Positions 1 to 9,267 of a DNA stretch of 29,071 nucleotides are shown one piece after another. How positions within the stretch are numbered: the stretch's first letter is position 1; each line of letters starts with the position of its first letter. The notes under the pieces are model-generated. The model worked only from the letters and a program-made list of their open reading frames with translations. It was not told where the DNA came from and made no database searches. This DNA comes from Sergeia podlipaevii (lineage: Eukaryota > Euglenozoa > Kinetoplastea > Trypanosomatida > Trypanosomatidae): contig JASANZ010001979.1 in the NCBI GenBank assembly GCA_030849805.1, positions 1 through 29,071 on the forward strand. The letters are read 5' to 3'. The position numbers and the translations under genes are program-made.

Positions 1-486
1 ATATATATATATATATATGAAAAAAGGTACGAATAACATTCACTACACAGACACATTCCCATACCGTACCTTCCTTATTCCTCCTTGTTTCGGTACTGCA
101 GTAAAACTACTTCCCTCCACTGCTTATTTTTTTTCTTTTTAGTCTCATACATCAAGCACTCAAGAGACATTTATATATATCTATAAAAAAAAAACACACA
201 CACCCGTGTGAAAATAATATAGATAATGGAACGCTGGGTGCTGCACCGCAAACAAACATGAGGAAAGAGCTCGTATACCACAGATGCTACTGCTACACGC
301 GTAAAGAAGAAAAAGAAGACAAAAAGAAAAAAAAAAGCAAACTTGTAGTGAAGAGAAATAGCGAGAAGGAGCTCGCTCTCTCCCTCACCCGTCCCCCCAC
401 ACAGCTCTCTAGCCTTTTTCTTTCACATAGGCCTTCTTCTTTCGTTCTATATTAATATTTTTCTCCACCTTCTCATTCCAGAACGT
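1..486. other. AT-rich 3' flank of the LETM1-like gene
   Basis: No gene is supported. It opens with an (AT)n run touching the window edge, then poly-T and poly-A tracts, a short (CA)n run near 198, and a purine-rich stretch (about 303-375). A 65-aa frame at 258-455 is Lys-rich low complexity and is not credible. Confidence 0.6.
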
Positions 487-1677
487 CTACTCAGCAGCGA
501 CCTGAGCCTGCTTCTGCTCCTCAATCTTCTTGGCAGCCGCGGCACGCTCGGCAATAATCTTCTGCGAGTGGGCCTCCACCTGGTCACGGAGAGGACCGTT
601 CTCGAATTCAAGGCGGCGCATGAAAGCATCCTTGCCGTAGCTGGCCATGTACTCGAAGTCGTTGCCTTCCAGCTCAGAGATGTCCTCCACCAGGTACGCG
701 GGATCGTTGTAGTAGCCCATCACGTAGTTGGTGAGGATGATAAGGTTGGGAGCCTTGCCCTCTTCCACGAACTTGGGGCCAAGGAACTCGTGGTAGTCGT
801 TGACGCGCTCCATGACCTGATCGCGGGTGAGGTTCTTGTCGTACGGAGCGAGGAAGCGGCGCCACGCGTAGTCGTAGAGCTCCTCATCCGACATCCGCTC
901 GTGCAGCTTCTGGGTGATAACCATGTAGTCCTCGTTCCAGGCAAGGTTCCAGTAGTCCTTCACGCGGGTGCTGCCGCACAGGCGGGTGAGCATAGGAAAC
1001 GTGGGCAGGTTCATGCTGCGAGCGAGGTGGCGGAGTGACTTGCGCTTAATCGTCTCGAGCTTGATGAAGCCGTCGTACATCTCTGCAGCCTGGCGCACCA
1101 CCTTGGGGTCACGGTGGACGTCGTTCTTCTCAAAGAGGTCATCCCAGGCGCGCTCCTGAGCGGGGGTCCAGGGGTAGGCATGAAAATCAAAGAACCACTT
1201 CGTCTCGGCGAGGTACGACGGGGCACTGCGGTAGCGGTACATGTCCTGCGCGGCGAGCCACTCCTTGCGCTGTTCGGGGGTAGTGTTGAAGACAGAGGGA
1301 GTCCAGGTGTCCTTGGAGAGCCAAAAAAGAGCAAACGGGAGGGCGTAGCCACCGACGATGGCTGAGGCGCCAAAGACGTGCGCCATGCGCCACATGTCGA
1401 TCTTGTAGCGCATCAGCCGGGCCACCTCCTTCTGAGAGACCTCATCACTAAGCTTCATGTCCACCCACATGTTCTTGTCCTGAGAGTGGCCGCGCTTCCA
1501 GAAATCGGGAGTGTACGTCTCGCTCTGCTCGTAAAAGTCCTTGGGACCGTGCTCGTAGCCACGATTGTAGATCTTCAGCCATGTGTTGAACGCCTCCTGG
1601 GACTGGGCCGAAAAGGCAAGCAGTCCAGGAAAGAAGTTCACGCAGTTCTTCTTCAGAATTGCCCAAGTTCCCTGCAT
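487..1677 (-). CDS. LETM1-like mitochondrial membrane protein
   Basis: Predicted 396-aa product. The start is the ATG at 1677; the longer frame to 1719 begins with TTG. A hydrophobic segment (about residues 98-120) contains PFALFWL and is followed by TPSVF at 126-130. This resembles the LETM1 membrane segment and its Pro-Ser-x-Phe motif. Residues about 205-300 follow the LETM1 ribosome-binding-like pattern: HLARSMNLPTF, a short helix, then MSDEELYDYAWRRF and the following helix. The C-terminus (365-396) is Ala/Lys/Glu-rich and probably helical. No EF-hand is visible, so it is shorter than classical LETM1, an inner-membrane cation-homeostasis and translation-linked protein. A mitochondrial inner-membrane location is inferred from the family. 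From memory, and unverified, its size and N-terminus suggest the trypanosomatid ATP-synthase-associated subunit ATPTB1. The LETM1-like fold is fairly secure; the exact role is not. Confidence 0.82.
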   Translation of the reverse strand: MQGTWAILKKNCVNFFPGLLAFSAQSQEAFNTWLKIYNRGYEHGPKDFYEQSETYTPDFWKRGHSQDKNMWVDMKLSDEVSQKEVARLMRYKIDMWRMAHVFGASAIVGGYALPFALFWLSKDTWTPSVFNTTPEQRKEWLAAQDMYRYRSAPSYLAETKWFFDFHAYPWTPAQERAWDDLFEKNDVHRDPKVVRQAAEMYDGFIKLETIKRKSLRHLARSMNLPTFPMLTRLCGSTRVKDYWNLAWNEDYMVITQKLHERMSDEELYDYAWRRFLAPYDKNLTRDQVMERVNDYHEFLGPKFVEEGKAPNLIILTNYVMGYYNDPAYLVEDISELEGNDFEYMASYGKDAFMRRLEFENGPLRDQVEAHSQKIIAERAAAAKKIEEQKQAQVAAE

Positions 1678-1751
1678 GATGACAAAAGCTGCAAGTGCAC
1701 TGAAGTGTGATACTGTCAAAAATGGAGCGGTAAGAGTTCCTTTCTCTTTTG

Positions 1752-1786
1752 CTAAAAATCAATAAAGCAAAGAGGAAGGGAAGATA
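1752..1786 (-). promoter_or_regulatory. Predicted trans-splice acceptor, LETM1-like gene
   Basis: On the coding strand a pyrimidine-rich stretch (TCTTCCCTTCCTCTTTG) is followed by GATTTTTAG. The AG lies at 1753-1752, giving a 5' UTR of about 74 nt. It is the first AG after the tract. Confidence 0.6.
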
Positions 1787-2224
1787 TATGAATATATATG
1801 AATATATATATATATATATATACTTATTGTTTGCTACTACTAGAACGGGTTAGGCGTTCTCACAAGGTGTTTATTATCCCCTTGAAACTATCAAAAATAA
1901 AAAACAAAAAGTATATTATTATTATTATTATTATTTTTTTAAGAAAAGATGAAGTAAAAAAAAAAATCAAGAGAAAGAAATCATTAAAATGCAGGGAAAA
2001 GGAAAAGAAAAGAAAAATGATAAGGAGTACGTCTCGCGTCATCTAGCGCATGCATGTATTGCGTAATAGTCAGTATCTCAGATTGTTTCTTCTCTTAATG
2101 ATCTCCTGCGCCATCACCACCTCTGCCTTTTTTTTTTGCTTTCCCAAAGCGATCGTAGAGGAGAGAAGGAAAAGAGAAGAAGACAAAAGGCATAATAATT
2201 AATGAGACTTGTGAGTAACTGTTA

Positions 2225-2226
<2 letters not shown>

Positions 2227-2256
<30 letters not shown>
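2227..2256. repeat. (TG)15 microsatellite
   Basis: Perfect TG dinucleotide run in the presumed 3' UTR of the metaxin-like gene. On the transcribed strand it reads as CA repeats. Confidence 0.95.
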
Positions 2257-2257
<1 letters not shown>

Positions 2258-2653
2258 TTGCGCTACGCACACTTCAGTTTGCTTTATATATATTGCAGGC
2301 GAAGCACTAAATTCGTAGTGATGAAATATGCATGCGTACGTAAGGGGAAGAAGTTGGAAAATAAAACTACACTTTCCTCTTGCTTAGTTCATATTTTCTT
2401 TTGACTTGCATTGCTTGCTTTCGAAAACATGTATTCAAGCATCACCATATTAAATACGGTTGTATATGCACCTGTGTGCGTGTGCGTGTGCCTTTACAGT
2501 CATCCAACAATAGCTATCAGGGATCACCTCTAGCGCCTCTTGCTAGCATAACGCCAATACCAAGTCAGCTCTCCCTCACTCTATATCTCGCAATTACACA
2601 TACGGGATCATTCAACTACACCGTTGATCGTCTTGTTTTTTTTTGTTTTTTTT

Positions 2654-3775
2654 TTACTCAGAAGTAGGCAGCTGTGGTACACTGCCTGCAGGCTTGCTAC
2701 TTGCACTGGACTGCTCAGCCTCTAATTTCTCTCCTTCTTCTTCTTCGAGAAGACCAACCAGTGTGTCAGCGTTGGCAACCAGGAAGTACAGTGTGGCGAA
2801 CAGACCAGTCCACAACAGCGTGGAGAGACGTCCAGACTGATACATGTCTTCCAGGCTAGCAGCTGCTATTTCGGTCGAGTTATCTACGCTTGGCTTAAGA
2901 GAGTAAGCTCCGCTGTACTCCTCAAAAAGCATCTGTCTCAGCTTCTCCACATACTTGAGCAGTAGCGGACACTCCTCACGCATCCGTTTCTGAAACTCAA
3001 CAAGCTGTCCAGAGCCGTGTGTGGTGCCGAAATCGGCGTGCAGAAAGCAGGAGGCGCCGGCGTAGGCATACGCGTCCGCGCTGCAAGGGTGGCTTGTACC
3101 CAAGAGGAAGGCCTCATCGGCTCGCGCGTGAGAGACGTGCAACAGCTCAAGTGCTTTCAGGGCCTTCTCAACGTCCTCAAGCACCTCTCCAATTTTCTGT
3201 GTAACCGTCATTGAGAGCACAGTTTTGGGCAGCGCAGTGACGGGGGCACCGCTATAGTAATAAATGTTTGACTTGAGCACACTAAGACGGAAGCTACCCC
3301 GCATGCTCTCCCATAGAGTACCCACCTTTGGCACTACACTGCGGCGCACCGCGTAGTTAAAGAGATTAGGTTCATAGTGAGTGAGAAAGATGAAGGCAGG
3401 GAACAAACAACGAACTGTGAGCGCCTCGATGCATGCCATTACTGGCTTCAGGTCATTGTGAATAACATCGGTGTCAGCTGAGGCACCTACGCTGCTCATG
3501 CACGCGGCGAGGCCCTTGTATGTATTGTACACTACTGCTGGAGACTTCTTCGACCTGTGCGAGGCAGCAGCAGCTGCTGCTGGTGTGTCAGGCGAAGGCC
3601 GAGGCACACGCAAGCACAGGTCTGACATGGGTGAATCCTTCTTGACAAAGTGCACGCTATGGATACGAAGGAGCGTCTCCAGTGCGAGTGCGTTGGGGTC
3701 ACAGGTGGGTAGCGCGAAGCACCCGGGACAGCGCTGCAGCACAGCTGGCTGAATGGTATCTCGTTCCTCACTCAT
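2654..3775 (-). CDS. Metaxin/SAM37-like outer mitochondrial membrane protein
   Basis: Predicted 373-aa product starting at a true ATG. The order of parts matches metaxin/Sam37: a thioredoxin-like N-terminal region (about 17-90) with LPTCDPNALALETLLRI, like the start of metaxins; then CIEALTVRCLFPAFIF with a following NY pair (113-141), like the metaxin linker helix; then a GST-C-like helical region (about 190-285) with FLLGTSHPCSADAYAYA and LVEFQKRM...CPLLLKYVEKL. A hydrophobic segment (about 316-340) near the C-terminus is suited to a tail anchor and precedes an acidic, Ser-rich end. Metaxin 1/Sam37 helps the SAM complex insert beta-barrel proteins into the outer mitochondrial membrane. An Ala/Ser-rich insertion (about 57-75) sits in the N-terminal half. 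The match is by architecture and short motifs only; another GST-fold tail-anchored protein is the main alternative. Confidence 0.75.
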   Translation of the reverse strand: MSEERDTIQPAVLQRCPGCFALPTCDPNALALETLLRIHSVHFVKKDSPMSDLCLRVPRPSPDTPAAAAAASHRSKKSPAVVYNTYKGLAACMSSVGASADTDVIHNDLKPVMACIEALTVRCLFPAFIFLTHYEPNLFNYAVRRSVVPKVGTLWESMRGSFRLSVLKSNIYYYSGAPVTALPKTVLSMTVTQKIGEVLEDVEKALKALELLHVSHARADEAFLLGTSHPCSADAYAYAGASCFLHADFGTTHGSGQLVEFQKRMREECPLLLKYVEKLRQMLFEEYSGAYSLKPSVDNSTEIAAASLEDMYQSGRLSTLLWTGLFATLYFLVANADTLVGLLEEEEGEKLEAEQSSASSKPAGSVPQLPTSE

Positions 3776-3910
3776 CCCTTGTGTGTTTGTATGATCGTTT
3801 TTTTTTTCTTCTCTCCGTACTGCTCCGCACGTTGCGCTGGTAAAGAGTACTTCCCTCTTTGTCCTTTTGAATACCTTTTAGATCAGATAAATGTAGAGAA
3901 AGTGGACAGC

Positions 3911-3935
3911 TATATATATATATATATATATATAT
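3911..3935. repeat. (TA)n microsatellite
   Basis: Perfect TA run between the metaxin-like start codon and its possible splice acceptor. If the acceptor call is right, it lies inside the 5' UTR. Confidence 0.95.
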
Positions 3936-3966
3936 TCCACAGTCGCAAAAGCAATATCCCGAGGTC

Positions 3967-3996
3967 CTGAGAAAGTTAACAGGAAAAAATAATAAT
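3967..3996 (-). promoter_or_regulatory. Possible trans-splice acceptor, metaxin-like gene
   Basis: The coding strand reads TTTTTTCCTGTTAACTTTCTCAG, with AG at 3968-3967, giving a 5' UTR of about 190 nt. The tract is interrupted and other AGs are closer to the start, so this is a weaker call. Confidence 0.35.
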
Positions 3997-5453
3997 AATA
4001 ATAATAATGATAACCTCACCTTTTCGGTACCCCAGTATCTGGCAAGAGCTGCCACGAGAACGACGGAGGTGGCTAGTAGACGTAAAACAAGAAACTACAA
4101 AAAGATTTACTCTAGGGGAGAAGATAAAAAAAATAGTAATAAAGAAAGAAAGTACTGTTTCTCCTAATTTTATTTGTTTTCTTGACACTTGTTAATTTTT
4201 TTTTTGAAATTTCCACTATATATATATATAATCTAGAAAAAAAAACGAAAATACCTATGCGATCGTTCAGTTCTATGAGCAATAAATGCATGTTTTTTCG
4301 TTGAACAAAAATAACAAAAGTAAAGGGATGCAACATGAGATAAAGTATCATAAAGAAACAAAGTTTATATAGAGTGAAATGAGGGGAAGGAGGAAGGGGA
4401 GCCAATAAACCGCATGCACACGAAGTACACGCGGTAGGAGCCCCGATCCCTCCAGTAGCCATAAATCATGTAAGCGTATCGCACTCCAACTACTTCTGTA
4501 CATCTCTCACTGTAGATGTGCGCACGTGTTTCAGCGTGTAGGCCGTGTAATTTTCTTTGGAAGTCTCAACATTTTTTTTTTTTCATAAAGGGCCGATATA
4601 TTGCACGCCCTAATGAGATAAGTGGGAAAAAAAAAACCGGAAAGAAAACGCAGACGATCCTTAGGAATTTGCTTTATCATACTTTATGTATGCATTTGTT
4701 TAACATGAAAAATTTCCTTTCTCGGGCTTTTCAACATAAATATATATGTAGATAGATATTTATATATACGATGCCTACCAGGACATTCCCTCCTTAACGG
4801 TGATGACAATTTAGTAAACGTAGCTTCCTCCAATATAAACAGAAAAAAAAATCAAAGATATCCACAAAAAAAAAGGAAAATGATGAAGGGAAGGACCACT
4901 AGCCAAACTCGCTTCTTCACTTTAGCTAACAAATAGAAAAAAAAAAGAAAGGGTGAGTGAGAAAAAAAAAAACGAAAATACGCTACACCTCCCTAGGCAT
5001 TTTCTTTCTTCCTTTTCACCCCTCCTCGTGGCACAGAGTAGCCCCAAGGTGAATAGCACAGTATTTGTCCATGTTCGCATAATACAGAGAAGAAATCAGG
5101 CCGCACACCTGCTGTGCTTGTATGCTTCTTTTTTTTTTTTTACTTGCCTTTCCCTTACCTCTGGTCATCAATGAAAGAAAAAAATATTAAAAACAAAAAG
5201 TAGCTGCAAAAATAACATAACAAAATACAACAAAGTACAGATCGCAACAACAACAATAATAATACTGATAATATATGTATGTAGCACCTCAACAGTCCCT
5301 TAAGATCTGTCAAAATTGTATAAAACCATTAAAAAAAAACACTTTTAAGATAAAATAAAACAGTAGGAATGACCATACAGTTACAATTCATTCCATTTCA
5401 TGTACTTTGCTTTTTCTTCAAGACCTATTTTTTTGTCTTCTGAACGGCCCCCG

Positions 5454-5474
5454 GTCTCTCTCTCTCTCTCTCTC
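5454..5474. repeat. (TC)n microsatellite
   Basis: Perfect TC run on the plus strand inside the 5.5-kb gap. Confidence 0.95.
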
Positions 5475-5956
5475 GTTTATGAAGTTCGTGCAAAGAGGAG
5501 AGTGCAAACACAAAAAAAATGAATGAAAAAAAGAAAAAGTAGTAAAAATTGTGCTCGTGAGACATTCAAAAGGCAATAAATAAATTTAATAAAATAATAT
5601 GGGAAAGCTATCATTTCACTTACCTTTACATTACGGAGGGAAGGTTAGCCTCTGGACAAATGCTCTCGTATAGTGTGGAATATTATGCTTCAGTGTAGCA
5701 TAGAAAAAAAAAAAGTTGCTCAAATAGAAAATAGAAATGTTTTTTGAAAGTCATATTTTGAGATGCACACACACAAAAAAAAAAAAGGCGTGCTGTAAAC
5801 ATGGTGTGTGTGCGTGCGTATTCTGAAAGTTGTTTCACATTGAAAACTGTTCCCTCATATTATTGTGCCTCGTTATTATTTTTTTCTTTCTTTTTCTTCT
5901 TCTTTGCAGACTGCAGAATAAATATTGCTTGCCCTACACTCTACACCCAATTCACT

Positions 5957-5957
5957 A

Positions 5958-5988
<31 letters not shown>

Positions 5989-5989
5989 C
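5957..5989. repeat. C run followed by (TC)n
   Basis: A run of C passes into a perfect CT run on the plus strand, 48 bases after a plus-strand splice-acceptor-like AG. Confidence 0.9.
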
Positions 5990-6502
5990 TGATTTACTCA
6001 TGTGTGTGTGTCTGTCTCTCTCTCTCTCTAGAGCAGCGAGGAATAACATCCCCCGTTCTTACTTGCAAGTAACTATTCAACAACAAAAACAACAAAAAAG
6101 GAGGTCCAGCATTCAAAGAAACAAACACAAAAAATGATAGTAAACACGAGAGGGGAGGGGGAACAAAGCAGAGATGGTAAGGGTATAGGAAGCGTGAAAG
6201 AAAGGCAAGCAAAAACTAAGTCAAAGGCGTTAAAAGTTAAATAAGATAGAATACGCACACACACATAAAAAAAAAAAGAAAAAAAGAAAAGAAAAAGAAG
6301 AAAGTTTCTCTTTTGATCCAATTGCTTACACAGAGAAGAAGGACCTCTTCTGTATCATACTCAATATCAAGTGCATCGTCACAAGGCGACAGATACAGCG
6401 AGTGCGCCTCTTCCTACATAACAGATACACACGCACACTTTTCTCTTTCTCTCTCAGGAAAAAAAAAGTAGTTTGATGTGAATGCAGTCACAAAACGGCG
6501 AC

Positions 6503-6503
6503 T

Positions 6504-6530
<27 letters not shown>
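6503..6530. repeat. (GA)n microsatellite
   Basis: GA run with one interruption on the plus strand; it reads as a pyrimidine tract on the transcribed strand, but no gene follows. Confidence 0.9.
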
Positions 6531-6535
<5 letters not shown>

Positions 6536-8079
6536 AAAAAAAGAAAAAGTGCATCACAACACACGTCCCATCATGTACAACTTATTCATCTCTCTCTGTT
6601 CTCTATATAACATCGTCAAAAAAAAAAACGGCAAAATATTATTTGTTTTGAAAAAGAAAAGCACTCACCCATATGCAATCGTCTACTTACATGCTTTCAC
6701 TATCTACACCGTATTTTCTTTTTTCGTCTGCACTTTCTGTCCATTAATTTCACATTTCATTGCTGTCCACAATCACAAAGCAAAAAAAGAAAACTGACGG
6801 CAGAAAATAAAAAAAAGCGAAAAATATTCATGCTCACGCACACACACACACACACATACATACACGAACGTAAAACTCTTTAATAGGTAGTAGTGCTCCT
6901 GCACATACTTTGTGAAACCACTACAAAATAAAAGAATTTATAGTTATAAAAACAACGACAACACGGAGGGGCAAACACTACACACATCATATTAGCAACA
7001 AGAAAATCACATGCAAAAGGTTTTTTTTTAAAAAAAAATAGCATGAAGATACACCAAAAGATAGTAGGAATAGGAAAAAGAAAGGGCAATATATACTGCA
7101 ATCAGCTTTTGAGCATGATCACATGCTAGAAAACATAAAGCCTTCCTGAATGGCTGTTGAAAAACACATCTCTTTGATTGAAAACATAAGAAAAAAAAAG
7201 GCTTGTGGTGTAGGTAATTTCTTTTCTCCTTTACTATATCTTTGTCCAGTATCACTTGCGCATACACAGCAAACAGTGTGCGCCACAACAACATTTTTTT
7301 TTAAAAAAAATAATAAAAGAGTAAAAAGATGGCTAGGGCACGCAATGAAGAGAAGGGGACAAATCTCTGCTGCTTCTCTCAGTGTCGGCTGCGACCTGAG
7401 ACACCACCAAATGATTTCGAAGACAAAGCAAACAAATAAAAGAGATAGTGTATTCACGGTGCAGTAACAAGAGAGAACACAAATACTGACTTAAAAAAGA
7501 AGAAGAAAGAGAAAGAGAGAGATAGAGAGAGAAGGAAAGAAAAACATACACCAATCAAGAAAAAAAAAGCCATTGCTGGTTATTTCTGGTTCTACACATA
7601 CACACACACACTGAAAAGAAGATTGAAAAACAAAAAGAGCTACAGAACATTTATCATAAATTCTCACCATATAGCAAAATCAAAAAAAAGGCTAATAGTA
7701 AGCATACTCATCACAATAAGAGATCCAAGTAAATAAATAAATATTAGCTAAAGTACAGAAATAAAAATAGTAATAAACAATGATAGCAGCAAAGCGCATA
7801 TGCTAATATCAATGAAATGCACACATACGAATTCATATACAAGACACACGCCTGTATCACCACTTGAGAAACAATCTGTAACTACCAAGGCAAAAAGCTA
7901 GCCGTTATTAAGATTTTTTTTTTTCTCAGCTGGCCTCAAACTGAAAAAAGAAATATATAGCAAATATCATATGATGACTAAACGAAAAAAAGGCAACCAC
8001 TGAGCTCCTCACTCACCCTCATCTGACTTCTTAGCACATACACACATGTACATACACCCATGTATGTATGCCACAAGAA

Positions 8080-8099
8080 ATATATATATATATATATAT
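8080..8099. repeat. (TA)n microsatellite
   Basis: Perfect TA run in the 5.5-kb gap. Confidence 0.95.
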
Positions 8100-9267
8100 C
8101 TATGATAGTTAGCACCAACTTCTCTCTGCCAATCTCTTCGTTTCTGCGTCCGAGTTATGGTAAGCCATGCTGCTTCTTCTTATATGTAGATTGTTGTTCA
8201 TTTTCTGATTTAAAAAATTAGCAGAGGAACTCGGAGCAATGAAAAAAAAATATATGTAATATCAAGGAAAACAATCAGATTAAAAAAAGAAAAGAAACGT
8301 GGCCACAAAGTTCCTCCTTGAAGTCCTACATTTTTACACGAAGCTATCAACCAATAATAGTAACTCTGAGTAACAAATATATAACAGAAGGCAAAAGTAG
8401 GGCCACTGATATGTTGCACAACTACCTATTCGCGCACGCATATATGTTTGTTTTCTTGTTTGTGTGTGCCCTACGCGCGTCTTCCGAGCAAAAAAAAAAA
8501 AGAAAAGAAGCAAATGCTGCAATTGGTGACCGGCTTGGAATGCTTACGAGAAAAAGAAAAGGGGGAAAAGGCTTCAACGGCGACTAAATAGTAGATGTTT
8601 TGCAGTACCACTCACCACGTATCTCCCCCTCACACTCCTCCAGTACTTAACAAGCACAACATACCTGTGCGCGTTTTAAAAAAAAGAGGAGATAGAGAGA
8701 GATCGACAGAGAGTGCATTAACTCCTTCTCGTTTATTCGTTTCTCTCTCTTCTTCTTCATTTCATCCATTCGTAGCATAAACCAATGTAAGCATAAAATG
8801 TTAAAAATAAGCAACAAAAACAACAACATTTTTATGATACATATAGTTAAAGGAAAGAAAAAGGGATCAAACAGAAGATAAAAAAGTGTGTGTGGGGGGG
8901 AGGGAGAAGGACGCTGACAGCCTCAAAAAAAAAAAAAAAAACACGCCTGTATCATGCGTCATCCGTGAAAAAAAATAATAATACTAGAAAGAAGTAACGA
9001 CAAACCAAAAAAATGCCAAAACACAAGTGCCGCGTATATATGCCCACGTCCCCGTGCTAGCGCTTACAGCACTCATTTTTTATAAAATTCCAAGCTTCCT
9101 CTGTTAGTTTTCTTTTCTCCCTCTCTATATCTCCTTTTCACGTATTCTGCTTTGCTCGGCACATGTGCCATAAATGCTATTTTTCTTTATTACTCTAACG
9201 TATCCCCTTTGACGCTTTACCTATGAAGTGCCTTAAAAAAAAAATGCAACACGCTCACTAGGCAGCG

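Larger units (their letters stand above)
1678..2653. other. Intergenic spacer, LETM1-like to metaxin-like gene
   Basis: It holds the 5' UTR and splice acceptor of the LETM1-like gene and the presumed 3' UTR of the metaxin-like gene. Microsatellites seen are (TA)n near 1801, (ATT)n near 1915-1934 and (TG)15 at 2227-2256. No gene is supported. Confidence 0.6.
3776..9267. other. 5.5-kb gene-free AT-rich spacer
   Basis: This is the longest gap in the window, about three times the next one. No frame has both a real ATG and protein-like composition. It contains many poly-A/T runs, (TA), (AAT), (TC), (GA) and (CA) microsatellites, two T9A8-9 palindromes (7021-7038, 7294-7310), a GC-rich hairpin-capable island (4389-4453) and a plus-strand splice-acceptor-like signal (5878-5909). 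It presumably includes the 3' UTR of the Cys/His-module gene and the 5' UTR of the metaxin-like gene. Confidence 0.6.

Noticed and set aside
1678..1719. 14-residue N-terminal extension of the LETM1-like frame
   Set aside because: It begins with TTG. Eukaryotic nuclear genes normally start with ATG, and the ATG at 1677 follows a plausible splice acceptor.
4112..4462. 116-aa minus-strand frame with a real ATG
   Set aside because: The start is gene-like in base content, but most of the frame reads TA repeats and A/T runs as Tyr/Ile/Phe/Lys; no domain is seen.
5094..5172. Possible minus-strand box C/D snoRNA (TTGATGA ... CTGA)
   Set aside because: The C box has a poor first base, there is no terminal stem, and the interior is mostly a poly-A run.
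7971..8026. Possible plus-strand box C/D snoRNA (ATGATGA, then CTGA at 8000 and 8023)
   Set aside because: It has no terminal stem, is too short, and is antisense to the unit; such short boxes arise easily by chance.
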